From Bacteroidales bacterium UBA3696 (lineage in GTDB: Bacteria > Bacteroidota > Bacteroidia > Bacteroidales > Paludibacteraceae), in contig DFIN01000001.1 in assembly GCA_002372135.1 (NCBI GenBank), forward strand, positions 1 to 64,000: 64,000 bases of DNA. Direction: 5' to 3'. Each line of letters begins with the position of its first letter. The stretch's first letter is position 1. The position numbers were made by a program, and so were the translations under genes. Below, in pieces: positions 17,052 through 26,853 of this stretch. The notes below the pieces were generated by a model. The model saw only the letters and a list, made by a program, of their open reading frames with translations. It did no database searches and was not told where the DNA came from.

Positions 17052-19445
17052 ATGGAAAAGTATGTTACGTTACTTATCTTTGGTTGCATTTGTATCTCCC
17101 TTTCGGCGCAGAACAAAAAGTTGCTATCACCCGCTTCATACGTTGTCAGTGGCTATGTGTCCGATATCGAATCCGGCGAACGACTGATAGGGGCAGCCGT
17201 ATATGATACGGTTTCGCACCAAGGTGCCGTAACCAATACGGCGGGTTTTTATACACTCACTATTCCTGCCGGTCAATCGTGTGTATTGGTGGCTACGTAT
17301 GTGGGGTATCAGCCTGCTGAATGGTGTGCACCTGCCGATACCAACCAAACTCACCATTTTGTGTTACATAGTGCGGCTTCCTTACAGGAAGTGGTCGTCA
17401 AAGGGCATAGGTCGTTGTCCGCACCCGATAATGTGCAAATGAGTGCCGTGGAAGTGCCGGTGAGCCAGATCCTCTCCATTCCTGCCATAGGCGGCGAAGT
17501 GGATGTGCTCAAAGCCATACAATTGCTGCCCGGTGTGCAAAACGGCGGGGAAGGCAGTGCCGGTATCTATGTGCGCGGTGGAGGACCCGATGAGAATTTA
17601 ATGATATTGGATGGCGCACCGCTCTACAATATCAACCATGCGCTGGGGATGTTCTCCGTCTTTAACGCCGATGCCATCAAGAGCGTTACACTCTATAAGG
17701 GCAATTTTCCTGCCCGATTCGGCTCACGGCTCAGTTCGGTGGTGGACGTATGGCAGAAAGACGGCAATAAGTCATTTTGGCATGGCAGTGTATCTGCCGG
17801 ACTTATCTCTGCCAAAGCCTATGTGGAAGGACCTATCTTGTCCAAAACAACATTTCATATCTCGGCACGTCGTACTTATTTTGACTTGTTTACCGCTCCG
17901 ATGATTGCTGCCGTGGCTGCCTCGCGTAATGATTTATCCCTTTGGGCAGGCTATTATTTCTACGATGTGAACGCCAAAGTCAGTCATACCTTCTCGGACG
18001 CGGATAGATTGACCGTAGGCGTATATACCGGTTCGGATGTGGAATATATGCGGGTAGGCAGAAAGAACCCTGCCAAAGACAGCAATAATACCTACAAGAT
18101 GGGCATGCGCTACACGTGGGGGAACACCTTAGCCGTTGCCGATTGGCAGCATTGCTTCAATCATCGTCTGTTTCTCCATACCCGTGCCTATTACAGCGGC
18201 TACCGCAGTGTACTCAAGCAGACACTCAATGTCGTTTCTGCCGATAATCAACAAGCAATCTTTGACCAAGGTATGGGCTACAACAGTCAGATTAACGATG
18301 TGTCGCTTTCGTCCCACTTGGAATATACCCCCGGCAGCAGGCATCAAGTACGAGCCGGATTGGAATATGTGTATCACCATTTTCGACCGGCGGTACAAAG
18401 TACGTTTTTGATGGCTGTGGGCGACTCGACGAATGTGCTTTTGGATATGGATACCACGATTCATAACCATTCCTTACACGGGCATGAAGCGTCGGCGTAT
18501 GTAGAAGATACATGGACACCCTGTTCATGGTACAGGCTCAACTACGGAGCACGCGTGGGAATGTACGGGATTCGCGGTAAAGTCTATCCCTCTTTTGAAC
18601 CGCGTATAGGGATGCGTTTCCTCTTGCATCGTGATGTGGCGTTCAAACTCAGTTATTCCTATATGTCGCAGTATGTCCATCTGTTGAGCAACAGTTCGCT
18701 CTCGTTGCCAAGCGATATGTGGGTGCCCGTAACGCGTTCCGTACCGCCTATGCGCTCTATGCAGGTTGCGGCAGGAATGAGTTATAACCTGCTTGACCAA
18801 GTCGAACTGAGCGTGGAAGGGTACTACAAGCGAAGTCTTAATCTCATTGAGTATAAGGATGGGGCTTCGTATTGGGGCTATACGGAAGATTGGGAGAAAC
18901 AGATTTCTATCGGCAATGGCAATAGTTATGGGGTCGAAGTGCTTGCCCAGCGCACGGTAGGACCCGTTACAGGCTGGATTGGCTATACATGGAGTCGGAC
19001 CATGCGACAATTTGACGACATCAACTATGGCAAACCGTTTCATGCGAAATACGACCGCGAACACGACATCAGTATCACGCTCCAATACCAAATCACTCCG
19101 CGTATTGATATTGCTGCCACGTGGGTCTATGCCACAGGCAATCGAGGTACTATCGTTACGCAAACCTATTTAGACCCCGTTGCAGGAGTCGTGGAGTATT
19201 TCAACGAACGGAACGGTTATGTTCTCCCCGATTATCACAGGTTAGATTTGGCTGCCAATTTTCATTTCCCGTTGAAACATTTGCTCAACGGGCAGAAGGC
19301 GGAGCATGTACTCAACGTCAGTTGCTACAACGTCTATTGCCACCTCAATCCGATGTTTGTCCATACCGACCCCTATACCGGCAAAATGTATCAAATCACA
19401 CTTTTCCCTATTTTGCCCAGTATCAGTTATCAATTCTCATTCTAA
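17052..19445 (+). CDS. TonB-dependent receptor with carboxypeptidase-like N-domain
   Basis: 797-aa outer-membrane receptor for energy-dependent uptake. Signal peptide about residues 1-20 (ICISLSAQ). The beta-sandwich domain at about 29-115 (VSGYVSDIESGERLIGAAVY) is the CarboxypepD_reg-like module. The plug at about 120-220 has EVVVKGHR and the LPGVQNGGEGSAGIYVRGGG signature, followed by LILDG-type NLMILDGAPLYN. The rest is barrel, ending in aromatic F (SISYQFSF). It lacks a SusD partner; the next gene, 12 bases on, is a DUF4249 lipoprotein, the usual companion of this receptor class. Substrate unknown, perhaps a peptide or metal complex. It has its own promoter. Confidence 0.9.
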   Translation: MEKYVTLLIFGCICISLSAQNKKLLSPASYVVSGYVSDIESGERLIGAAVYDTVSHQGAVTNTAGFYTLTIPAGQSCVLVATYVGYQPAEWCAPADTNQTHHFVLHSAASLQEVVVKGHRSLSAPDNVQMSAVEVPVSQILSIPAIGGEVDVLKAIQLLPGVQNGGEGSAGIYVRGGGPDENLMILDGAPLYNINHALGMFSVFNADAIKSVTLYKGNFPARFGSRLSSVVDVWQKDGNKSFWHGSVSAGLISAKAYVEGPILSKTTFHISARRTYFDLFTAPMIAAVAASRNDLSLWAGYYFYDVNAKVSHTFSDADRLTVGVYTGSDVEYMRVGRKNPAKDSNNTYKMGMRYTWGNTLAVADWQHCFNHRLFLHTRAYYSGYRSVLKQTLNVVSADNQQAIFDQGMGYNSQINDVSLSSHLEYTPGSRHQVRAGLEYVYHHFRPAVQSTFLMAVGDSTNVLLDMDTTIHNHSLHGHEASAYVEDTWTPCSWYRLNYGARVGMYGIRGKVYPSFEPRIGMRFLLHRDVAFKLSYSYMSQYVHLLSNSSLSLPSDMWVPVTRSVPPMRSMQVAAGMSYNLLDQVELSVEGYYKRSLNLIEYKDGASYWGYTEDWEKQISIGNGNSYGVEVLAQRTVGPVTGWIGYTWSRTMRQFDDINYGKPFHAKYDREHDISITLQYQITPRIDIAATWVYATGNRGTIVTQTYLDPVAGVVEYFNERNGYVLPDYHRLDLAANFHFPLKHLLNGQKAEHVLNVSCYNVYCHLNPMFVHTDPYTGKMYQITLFPILPSISYQFSF

Positions 19446-19457
19446 TACTTGTCTTCT

Positions 19458-20468
19458 ATGTCTCTTTTGCATAAACTATTCTGCTTGGAAATCGTTGCTG
19501 TCGCTCTTTGCGCGTGTGAGGAGATGTTTTACCACGAAGTGGATTTTCGCGTGGAAGGCGGTCAGCCTAAGTTGGTGCTTCTGGCTGAGAGCAGGGTAGG
19601 GAATATACCCGCTTATCAGGTTACTCATACCAAACTGCTGGATGAAAATACCGGCTCGCAACCGTATTATTTATTGATGGATGCCGATGTGCGCTTTCGC
19701 CGTAACGGCGGTGAATGGATTCGGCTTTATACGCTGAATGATACGAGTATCTATTGCCTGACCGAAAACGGCGCATTGCCCCCCGCTATTGGTCCGTTGG
19801 ATACCATCGAGTTGAAAGTGTCTCATCCCGATTATCCTTCGCTCTACGCAAGGCAAGTGATGCCCGATTATGCCTATGCCACTCTCACGCAATACGAAAA
19901 GCAGGACAACAATTCGGTACTTCTAACCCTGCATATTGAACCCTATCGTGGCAATGCGGACGATATGATTGCCATTCGTTCGCAGATGTGGAATGTGTAT
20001 TCCGTGGACTCCGTATTCGCCAAGGCGCAAAACATGCAAGCCGGTGCCTACTACGGCGCTGACGAAACGTACAGCCTCTTTTTTCCGGCGGCGTTGTTGT
20101 CTCGTTCGTTGGATATACAACTCTTTGCAGATGGAGGAAAGCCCTTTTATACAGAAACGGATACAATCTTCCTGACTCCGAGAAATCTGAGTCTGACCTG
20201 CTCGGTTCTTACTCGCGACGGGTACTTGAATGAACTTTTCCGGCGCACTTATACCCAAACCGAATTGGATGTGCCGAGTTGGGTACCTCGGCAGAGTGGC
20301 AACTGGATGCAAATCATCTTGGAAGGGGTTACCGAAACTTTAGGACAACAGGAATTGCTGTCCGTCTATACCAACGTTGAGGGCGGGTTAGGCTATCTGT
20401 TCGGATGGAGTTCAATGCCTGTCGGCTGTCCGAATACGTTGTACCATGTACCTTCACGCAGGATGTAA
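19458..20468 (+). CDS. DUF4249 lipoprotein, partner of the TonB receptor
   Basis: 336-aa lipoprotein. The N-terminus MSLLHKLFCLEIVAVALCAC gives a lipobox at C18-C20. DUF4249 features follow: EVDFRVEGGQPKLVLLAESR, VTHTKLLDENTG, a middle beta region, ELKVSHPDYPSLYARQVMP, and near the end VYTNVEGGLGYLFGWSS, the family's closing motif. Such proteins sit next to TonB receptors and probably lie on the cell surface over the barrel. A TTG at 19449 is an alternative start. The last 76 bases overlap the 3' end of the opposing pseudogene; past GWSS the residues are not family-like, so the natural stop may have been lost. Confidence 0.85.
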   Translation: MSLLHKLFCLEIVAVALCACEEMFYHEVDFRVEGGQPKLVLLAESRVGNIPAYQVTHTKLLDENTGSQPYYLLMDADVRFRRNGGEWIRLYTLNDTSIYCLTENGALPPAIGPLDTIELKVSHPDYPSLYARQVMPDYAYATLTQYEKQDNNSVLLTLHIEPYRGNADDMIAIRSQMWNVYSVDSVFAKAQNMQAGAYYGADETYSLFFPAALLSRSLDIQLFADGGKPFYTETDTIFLTPRNLSLTCSVLTRDGYLNELFRRTYTQTELDVPSWVPRQSGNWMQIILEGVTETLGQQELLSVYTNVEGGLGYLFGWSSMPVGCPNTLYHVPSRRM

Positions 20469-21616
20469 AGCATACCGTTTTCCATCACTTTACGTACTGA
20501 CCGATCGTCGGTTGACACAGCCTCGTGATCGGTAGGCGTCTGCGGACGGAATACCAATCTGGCAGGCGTACCACGACGAACACTCATATAGCCGGTCTTA
20601 GGCACTTGGAAGTAGGCACGGAAACCACGGAGCGGATTGGTCGTATTGGGCCATAACAAGGTGTTGCCATCGCTCACAAAGAGGTTGTCATGGTCATAAT
20701 AAGCCATCTGAACGCGGCATACGTTGCCCACAAACTGAATTCCATCACCTATCGATTGACCGGCATCCGTGGTAATGGTCACGTTGTTGAATACTAAGTC
20801 GGTTAGCACTTCGCCCGTATTGTCCCATTTAATCAGATAGGGTACACCTGCTTCGATGGCGGTAACGGGAGTCATATAGATGTCCAACTGCTTGTCCCCC
20901 AACTTGACTGCGCCATCGTAGGCGAATAACTGACATCCTGCCAACGGAGAGACGGCTATCTCAGCCTCCGACATACTGAATGGCAGACACAGCGTATTGA
21001 AACTACCGTCCTTGTAGAGCGTGCGCTCTATATGAAGGTTCGGCACGGTCACATTCAGCAGCGGAGTGAAGAACTCAGTAATCTGCATACTGGTCTCGCT
21101 GATGGTGAGCGTACTCTTAGAGCCGGTGGCTGTTCCGCCGTCGGTGTCCAAACGCTTGGCGCGAGGTGCTATGCGGATATAAGCAGGGCGGACGGGAGCA
21201 CCTGCGGGAGAAACCACCATGGCAGACGACACATGGAGGGTCAGTTGCTCACCAGCCTTTTTGCCTTCTAATAATATACCGCGAAAAGGAGGCAGCAGTA
21301 TAGGCTCGGCATCGGTGGTTACATCGTGGTTAAAACTCGTCTCTGTCCATTTGGACGGAGCGGTAGCCGTTCCGTCAGGCTCGTAGTAGTACTTGCCTGT
21401 GAGTTGATCCGTATTGTCCGCCACCAAGCGGGCTATGTCTATGTAGCCGAAAGTGGGATTGCCAAATAGATAGACACCCTCATACTGCTCGTTGAGCGTG
21501 AAGGTCGTGTTGCCCGTGAATGCCGGTTTGCCGTAGTCTTCGTCGCGAACGATGAACTCGCTTTCATCCAACCATTGGGCTGCCAAGCCGTCGTAGTAGT
21601 TATACATGTTGTCCAC
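20393..21616 (-). pseudogene. C-terminal third of a broken large secreted protein
   Basis: 407 codons opening at MDNMYNYYDGL, out of frame by one base with the 1,102-codon part upstream. No ribosome-binding site or signal peptide lies here. The residues continue the upstream protein's VIRLPG directly, so this is a frameshift within one gene. Content: a beta-rich region and the FNTLCLPFSMSEAEI, VPYLIKWDNTGEVLTDLVFN domain that the giant protein also has near its end (WYTLTLPFNADQ). The tail is the shared KVMENGMLYILREGTWYNVF, extended by about 9 residues (TGIELHPNR), unlike its relatives. It overlaps the convergent DUF4249 gene. Confidence 0.7.
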
Positions 21617-24600
21617 CTGGCAAACGAATCACGGGGGCAGGCGAACCGGCGGCACAATCTATTCCAATCATGCTGGCATCACCCGGATGCATGGGACGGG
21701 TCAGCGTATTGGTGGCGCGAAGCCACAAGTCATTGGCAGCGTCGTATTCGGAGTTATACACCTCATAGGTATAGCGGTCGTCAGCATCAGTGCCAGCAAT
21801 CTGGCGAATAGTCGCCACGGTGAACGGGTCGCTGCCCTCCCACTGCGAGGCAAACACATCGCCGCTGACTATCCCCTTCAAGGGAACGGATGCCAGAGTC
21901 CAACGCTCTGCATTTAGCGGCATATCCACAAAGGCCTGTCCATTGATATTCACCTGTTCTTGCCCTGCCATAGACGCTCCTGCGGGCAGGTATAGGTGGT
22001 GGCACTTGTTCTTAGTATAGTTGAAGTCATACGACTCAACAGCATCGTTCACAAACGTAACCGCATAGTCCTTAGGAAGCATCACCACATCGGTTTCTTC
22101 CATAGGAATAAACGAACTCCAGTTGGCATCTTGATTCCATTCGCCCCCCAACCATGTTACCACATCGGGGACGATGCGCAAAGTGAAATAGGTATAACCT
22201 CTATCGCACTTATCGTCTGCGCTTTCGCCGATGAAAGCGATGTGGAAAGTATAGTCGTATCCGGCAGCCAGGGAGGCGAGTCTCGCGCCGGAGAGAGTGA
22301 TGGTATCCACTACATCGATGATTGCCTTGTTAGAGTTCAAGCGTATGGAACGCCATCTCGGGCAGGTAGAGGAAACGATATAGATACTGTCCACTTCGTA
22401 GTGTTCGCCCGGATCGCCTTTGAGATAAAGGGGCAGGTCGAACGAGCCTCTGCGTTTCTGCGCGTCCGATATACGGACGATACGCGGGCGACCGGCTACC
22501 ACTTCGGGCAGCACTTCTGTTTTGTTGCCGACCGCCATCATATTAGACATCGGTACAGCGGGTTTGATATGCAGGAATCGCGGCGAGGTACAAACCTGCT
22601 TGCTGCCTGCCGAGCCTGCCAAGGGGAAGGCGGTATAACTGAGTGAGACGGCGGCTTGCATACTGATGGACGCAGTGTCCAAAGTCAATAGCCCCTGACG
22701 AACAAGCGAATTGACGCTCTCAATGGCTGAGGGCACATTGTCGCGGTAGAAAATAAGCAGTCGCTGAATCTCGTCGAAGGTATGGTGATAGACTTCGGGG
22801 TGTTCGTTCACATAGACCGAGTCGCCAATCAGCCAGTCGGCACGGCAGTGGGTGGTGTCTATCTTCAAAGGATCATACGGGTCAGTCTCATCACGGATGA
22901 TCTGCGTTAGCACGATGTTGAGTGTATAGGAACGGTGTCCGCAGACGCTGACTACTGAGTCGCCAAGAGTGATGTCGTCGTTGATGGTGATGCGCGTACC
23001 GCCTGCCACCAGCATGTCGGAAAAGGTGCCGCACCCTTCCCGCTTGCCGAGTTCATCGTGCTGCTGCGATACGAAGCCGGTATAAGCGTAGTTAGTACGC
23101 ACTTCCATCGGTTGGGCAATGTAGATGACGTAGCGTTCGGTAGTGGCATCAACCCGCTCTTTGACATAGCGATACAGAGGCACTTTTGTTTCGCGGTATG
23201 CGGCATCAAAAGCCAAAAGAGATGCACTTGTCAGCCCGCTTGCCTCAATCGCTTCGTCGGTGGTGAGAATGGGTACGCAACCGAACACGGTGGAAGCACT
23301 ATCCTTGTTGAAGTATTTTGACCTGATGATATTTTCACCCTCGCGCCACTGGTAGAATAGTGGTTGCCCTTCGTGTTCGATGGCTTGATAGTCCACGCGC
23401 AGATAGGCACGTATGGTATCGCGGGCTTTGTCAATACAGTCGGATGTCGAAGCCTGCAAGGGCATAACCGGCGGCTTCTGCACATAGATACGTATGTCGT
23501 CAAGTGCAAAGTCATTGCCTTGCGAAGAACGCGCCTTGTTCACAATCTTCAAGCGATAGGTATGGTAGTCATTGGTCTTGTCTATTTCAACAGGAAAGAT
23601 TACCTGAAACCACTCTCCTGTTTTCATTATCTTTCCTCTCTGACCGGTACTATTTTTCACATTAAAACCAAACTCACCGGTGGTAAATCGCGTGAGACGA
23701 TGCTCCACACCTTCATCATCAATACCGATAACAATAAAATCCATATTCGGTGCAGAACCATCGTTTGAAGAACCTGACAAATCAACTAACCATGCAGAGA
23801 AGTACATTTTTGACCCAGGGCATAGGTCGGTATTTACTTTTAGGCTGAAAACCTCACCCGGGATCTCCGATCCATCGCAATAAAGCATATAACCTGACTT
23901 TGCGTTGTTCTCATCGGTTTCAGCGGCCAAATCATTGTGATTATACACCCATTTGGATGTATTTGCCCAAGATGTGCGTTGGTTACAAATGCCGTATTCA
24001 CCCCAATAGACATCATGCGGGTTATATGCTCTGTAAGTTTTATCATTCTTGTCTTTTGTAGAAAACTCTTTGAAATAATAGCCGTAAGTGGATTCTTCTG
24101 GGTGTAAATGACCTGCCCACCAACTTATAACTTTGCTTTCAAATTCAGGCTTATCAAAGTTGAAGGTCTGTTCATAGAGCAGTTCCATTCCGGCAAATGT
24201 ATTGTCTGTAAGGTTTGCAAGCGGACCAACCTTGTTTACATCCATATACGTTACAACAAACTGGGCTATATTGTATATCATTGTGCCGGTATTATATTGA
24301 AGCGTATAAGTGCGTACCCCCTCAACATCACTTTTTACACCTATGTACTGCCCCGAAGCAAATAGTTCAACATTAGACAAAGTAACAGCACTCGCACCAT
24401 TATCAGACCATTGCCATTTCGACCAATCACACATCTGAACAGGGGAGTTTTTGTCATAGTAGTAACTGCTGCGTGTAGCAAACCTGTACGATTGGTTATA
24501 ATTGTAGATAGTGGAATCCACTATGGCGAACTCGGGTCCGAGATATAGCTGCCTTCCTGTAGGAGCAATGATGTGGTACGTTTCCAAATAATTTTCCGTA

Positions 24601-24908
24601 CAGGTGTCCACACGAGCAGCAATTTCTGATGCAGGATGGAATTCATATATTAAACGATTTGACAATGTCGGTTCTACATAAATGATATCGTTCACATAAT
24701 CTTTATAGACTGACTGGTCACATGCAAGACGGAAAACACTGTCCTGCATAGTGTATGTAACTTCCCAAAAATAAGAAGATCCGCCCTCAAACCGATAATA
24801 TCCGGCAGCAGTAGAATACCTAAACCCGTATGTACTGGTATTATACTCATGGGTTGTAGTATTATAAATAGGAGCCTTTCCAACCACTTCCGTTTCTTCA
24901 TAACTCAA
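21600..24908 (-). pseudogene. Middle part of the broken large secreted protein
   Basis: 1,102 codons of a protein that originally ran from 25190 to 20393, about 1,600 residues. The first 200 residues are beta-rich. Residues about 240-480 look like a jelly-roll carbohydrate- or ligand-binding domain (EQTFNFDKPEFESKVISWWA ... FALDDIRIYVQKP). Ig-like regions with YQWREGENIIRSKYF follow, then a region of repeated W-L-G-G-E-W-N-x-D-x-N-W type (VVTWLGGEWNQDANWSSFIP), common in Bacteroidales surface proteins. Both ends are broken: the upstream end by an in-frame TGA, the downstream end by a one-base shift near 21600-21616. The long open stretch implies the damage is recent. Confidence 0.75.
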
Positions 24909-24929
24909 TCTGTCCGTATCATAGTTGTA

Positions 24930-25190
24930 TCAACGTATCCAACTCTGATAGGTTCGAAAATTCGGGCGATACAGACGAATCACTTCCCCCGGCGCGGCAT
25001 AAACTATACTCGTCTTGGTATGTGTTGCCTGCATGCCGTTTTCCATCAACCCGTGCGGACCGGCTTTATGCTGAAAACTCGCTTGCGCCTGTGCCATCAA
25101 AGGGCAAAACGCAAAGACCAGCACACATACAGCCCACCGCGTCAGCCACAGCCCGATACGCGTATTATTTCCTGTGTTCACTCCTTTCAT
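24930..25190 (-). pseudogene. Signal-peptide part of the broken large secreted protein
   Basis: From ATG 25190 (preceded by GAGGAG) the reading is MKGVNTGNNTRIGLWLTRWA with a hydrophobic core ending LMAQAQ, a good signal peptide. It continues to RLYRPNFRTYQSWIR, then TGA at 24930-24932. Beyond the TGA the same frame goes on as YNYDTDRLSYEETEVVGKAP, the start of the 1,102-codon part. The stop thus interrupts one protein; the context WIR-x-YNYD suggests a lost tryptophan (TGG to TGA). A 14-residue proline-arginine-rich stretch (APGEVIRLYRPNF) precedes it. Confidence 0.75.
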
Positions 25191-25329
25191 ACTCCTCAAA
25201 TGCATGGGATTATAATAAACGATTTGTTTTTAGCGAAAAAAACGCCGCGACAGTACGGCATAACCGACAATTGCACAAACAAAAACGTCTGTTTGATAAC
25301 TTTTTTATTTTCAATCCCTACGAAAGTAT

Positions 25330-25337
25330 TACTTTTG
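25330..25337 (+). promoter_or_regulatory. -7 box of the FemAB-like gene
   Basis: TACTTTTG followed by CCACCGC, a form seen at other promoters in this window. No -33 box at normal spacing. The predicted transcript starts near 25345, which excludes all earlier in-frame start codons of the next gene. Confidence 0.5.
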
Positions 25338-25367
25338 CCACCGCAATTCCATAATGCGTCGGATATT

Positions 25368-26429
25368 TTGAAAACGGAGTACACCATACGAATTAATAGC
25401 CATATTGACCGCTTGCAGTGGACGCAATTAGTCCAGACTTCCCCTACCGGATCGTGGTTTCAGACCCCCGATGCGTATGACTTCTTTGCATCTCTTCCGC
25501 ACCTATTCCTGCCGTTTGCCGTGGCTCTGTATGCGTGTTCCGAGAACCAAAAAGACACGTTGCGCGCCGTGTGTGTCGGCTTTGTAACAATGGACAGAAA
25601 CAGCCTTATGCAATTCTTCACGCGCCGTGCTATCATCAACGGCGGACCGGCTCTGGCGAGCGACTGTACCGACGAAGAAGTGGTTCTCCTCATGCAGGCC
25701 GTTCGTAATCACTTTTCCCCTTCTGCATTTAGCAGCTCTTTAGCCCGTTCTCCTATTTATATCGAAACACGCAATTTTAACGACTTTGGTCGCTGGAAAA
25801 CGGCATTTGAAAAAGCGGCGTTTCAATATATGCCTCATCTCAACTTCCATGTGGACTGTTCCGACAGCGATACAGTATGGAATAACTTGAGTGAGAACAG
25901 AAGAAGACAAATTCGGAAAGCGCAGAAAAACGGCGTGCAGATCGTGGAACCCCACAGCGAACAGGAAATTGCCGACTGGTATCATATCCTACACGACTTG
26001 TATCGCACCAAAGTAAAAACACCATTATTCCCTGTGGAATTTTTCCATCAGTTCTATCGGCTGCAGGTAGGGCGATTCTTGTTTGTCAAATACGAAGGGA
26101 ATGTAGTAGGCGGGATTATGTGCCCCATTTGGGAGGATAAATGTATTTACGAGTGGTACGTCTGCGGTAATGAAGCCGCTTATCGCCACCTAAACCCTTC
26201 GGTTATGGCTACCTATGCCGCTATGCAATATGGCAGTTCGCATGACTTACGGCGTTTTGACCTGATGGGAGCAGGCAAGCCCGATGAGCCGTATGGCGTG
26301 CGCGATTTTAAGTCCGAGTTCGGAGGCCAATTGGTGGAGCAGGGACGCTTCTTGTACATCTCTCACCCCCTGCTATACAAAATTGGCACCCTCGGAGTGA
26401 AACTATTGAAGAAAAAGAAAATTTTTTAA
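25368..26429 (+). CDS. FemAB-like GNAT-fold acyltransferase
   Basis: 353-aa cytoplasmic protein of the FemAB/BioF2-like (CelD-related) double-GNAT fold. Related enzymes transfer amino acids from aminoacyl-tRNA to cell-wall peptides or acyl groups to amines. Visible: LQWTQLVQTSPTGSWFQTPD at the start (the usual N-terminal W..l....p.gs.FQtp), NNLSENRRRQIRKAQKNGV in the middle (the R.N...i.kA...G signature), EWYVCGNEAAYRHLNPSVMA, RRFDLMGAGKPDEPYGVRDF and FKSEFGGQLVE. No ATG fits between the promoter (25330-25337) and this domain. TTG 25368 is the first usable start, so start confidence is only moderate. Its substrate cannot be read from sequence. Confidence 0.78.
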   Translation: MKTEYTIRINSHIDRLQWTQLVQTSPTGSWFQTPDAYDFFASLPHLFLPFAVALYACSENQKDTLRAVCVGFVTMDRNSLMQFFTRRAIINGGPALASDCTDEEVVLLMQAVRNHFSPSAFSSSLARSPIYIETRNFNDFGRWKTAFEKAAFQYMPHLNFHVDCSDSDTVWNNLSENRRRQIRKAQKNGVQIVEPHSEQEIADWYHILHDLYRTKVKTPLFPVEFFHQFYRLQVGRFLFVKYEGNVVGGIMCPIWEDKCIYEWYVCGNEAAYRHLNPSVMATYAAMQYGSSHDLRRFDLMGAGKPDEPYGVRDFKSEFGGQLVEQGRFLYISHPLLYKIGTLGVKLLKKKKIF

Positions 26430-26459
26430 GCAATATAATCCTGTTATCAAAATACTTAC

Positions 26460-26540
26460 TACCTTTGCGGCGAAATAAATATAATTGTAATATGTTTTAA
26501 ACCTTAAAAATGGACTTAAAATAAAGTATAATTAGTATTA
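26460..26540 (+). promoter_or_regulatory. hipBA promoter and possible HipB operators
   Basis: The -7 box TACCTTTG at 26460-26467 is followed by a 70-base AT-rich leader. Two similar sites TATAATTGTAATAT (26480-26493) and TATAATTAGTATTA (26527-26540) lie between promoter and ATG 26542, the second covering the ribosome-binding position. Paired sites in this place fit autorepression by HipB. That is inferred. Confidence 0.5.
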
Positions 26541-26541
26541 A

Positions 26542-26853
26542 ATGACGGACATTTATAATTATTCGACCACAGAAATAGTCCGCATGTTAGGGCAACGGGT
26601 ACGTAAGTATCGTATCCTATCAGGACTTACTCAAAAAGAATTGGCTCAAAGGGCTGATGTGTCCGTTCCTACTTTGCAGGCTTTTGAGAAAGGACAAAAC
26701 AAGGACATCTCTTTCTCAACACTATTGCGTTTACTGAGAGGATTGGGACAATTGGATAGGGTGGAGGATATATTATCTGATTTATGGGAATCACCCTATA
26801 TGTTACGGAGCGATGGAGAGCAGGTAAAAAGAGTTAGACATAGTAAATCATGA
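26542..26853 (+). CDS. hipB: HipB-like XRE-family antitoxin/repressor
   Basis: 103-aa DNA-binding protein with one XRE helix-turn-helix at about residues 12-68: LGQRVRKYRILSGLTQKELA, QRADVSVPTLQAFEKGQNKD and LLRLLRGLGQLDRVEDIL. It lacks any long C-terminal extension. It overlaps hipA by four bases (ATGA), the standard HipB/HipA arrangement, and would neutralise HipA by binding it and repress the operon. The gene name rests on the partner and domain. Confidence 0.87.
   Translation: MTDIYNYSTTEIVRMLGQRVRKYRILSGLTQKELAQRADVSVPTLQAFEKGQNKDISFSTLLRLLRGLGQLDRVEDILSDLWESPYMLRSDGEQVKRVRHSKS

Noticed and set aside
17052..20468. SusC/SusD polysaccharide utilisation locus
   Set aside because: The receptor partner is DUF4249, not SusD, and no glycoside hydrolase is present.
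24930..24932. Possible recoding of TGA to tryptophan or selenocysteine
   Set aside because: TGA ends several intact genes here (9689-10090, hipB, the SDR gene), and no SECIS-like hairpin was apparent; a nonsense mutation is simpler.
2086..25190. All broken genes as sequencing error
   Set aside because: Not excluded, but error at that rate should also have hit the 11.6-kb giant gene and the housekeeping genes, which are clean; large deletions are also present.
24849..25367. N-terminal extension of the FemAB-like gene
   Set aside because: The promoter lies at 25330-25337 and the extension overlaps the opposite gene's signal peptide; its residues are not protein-like.
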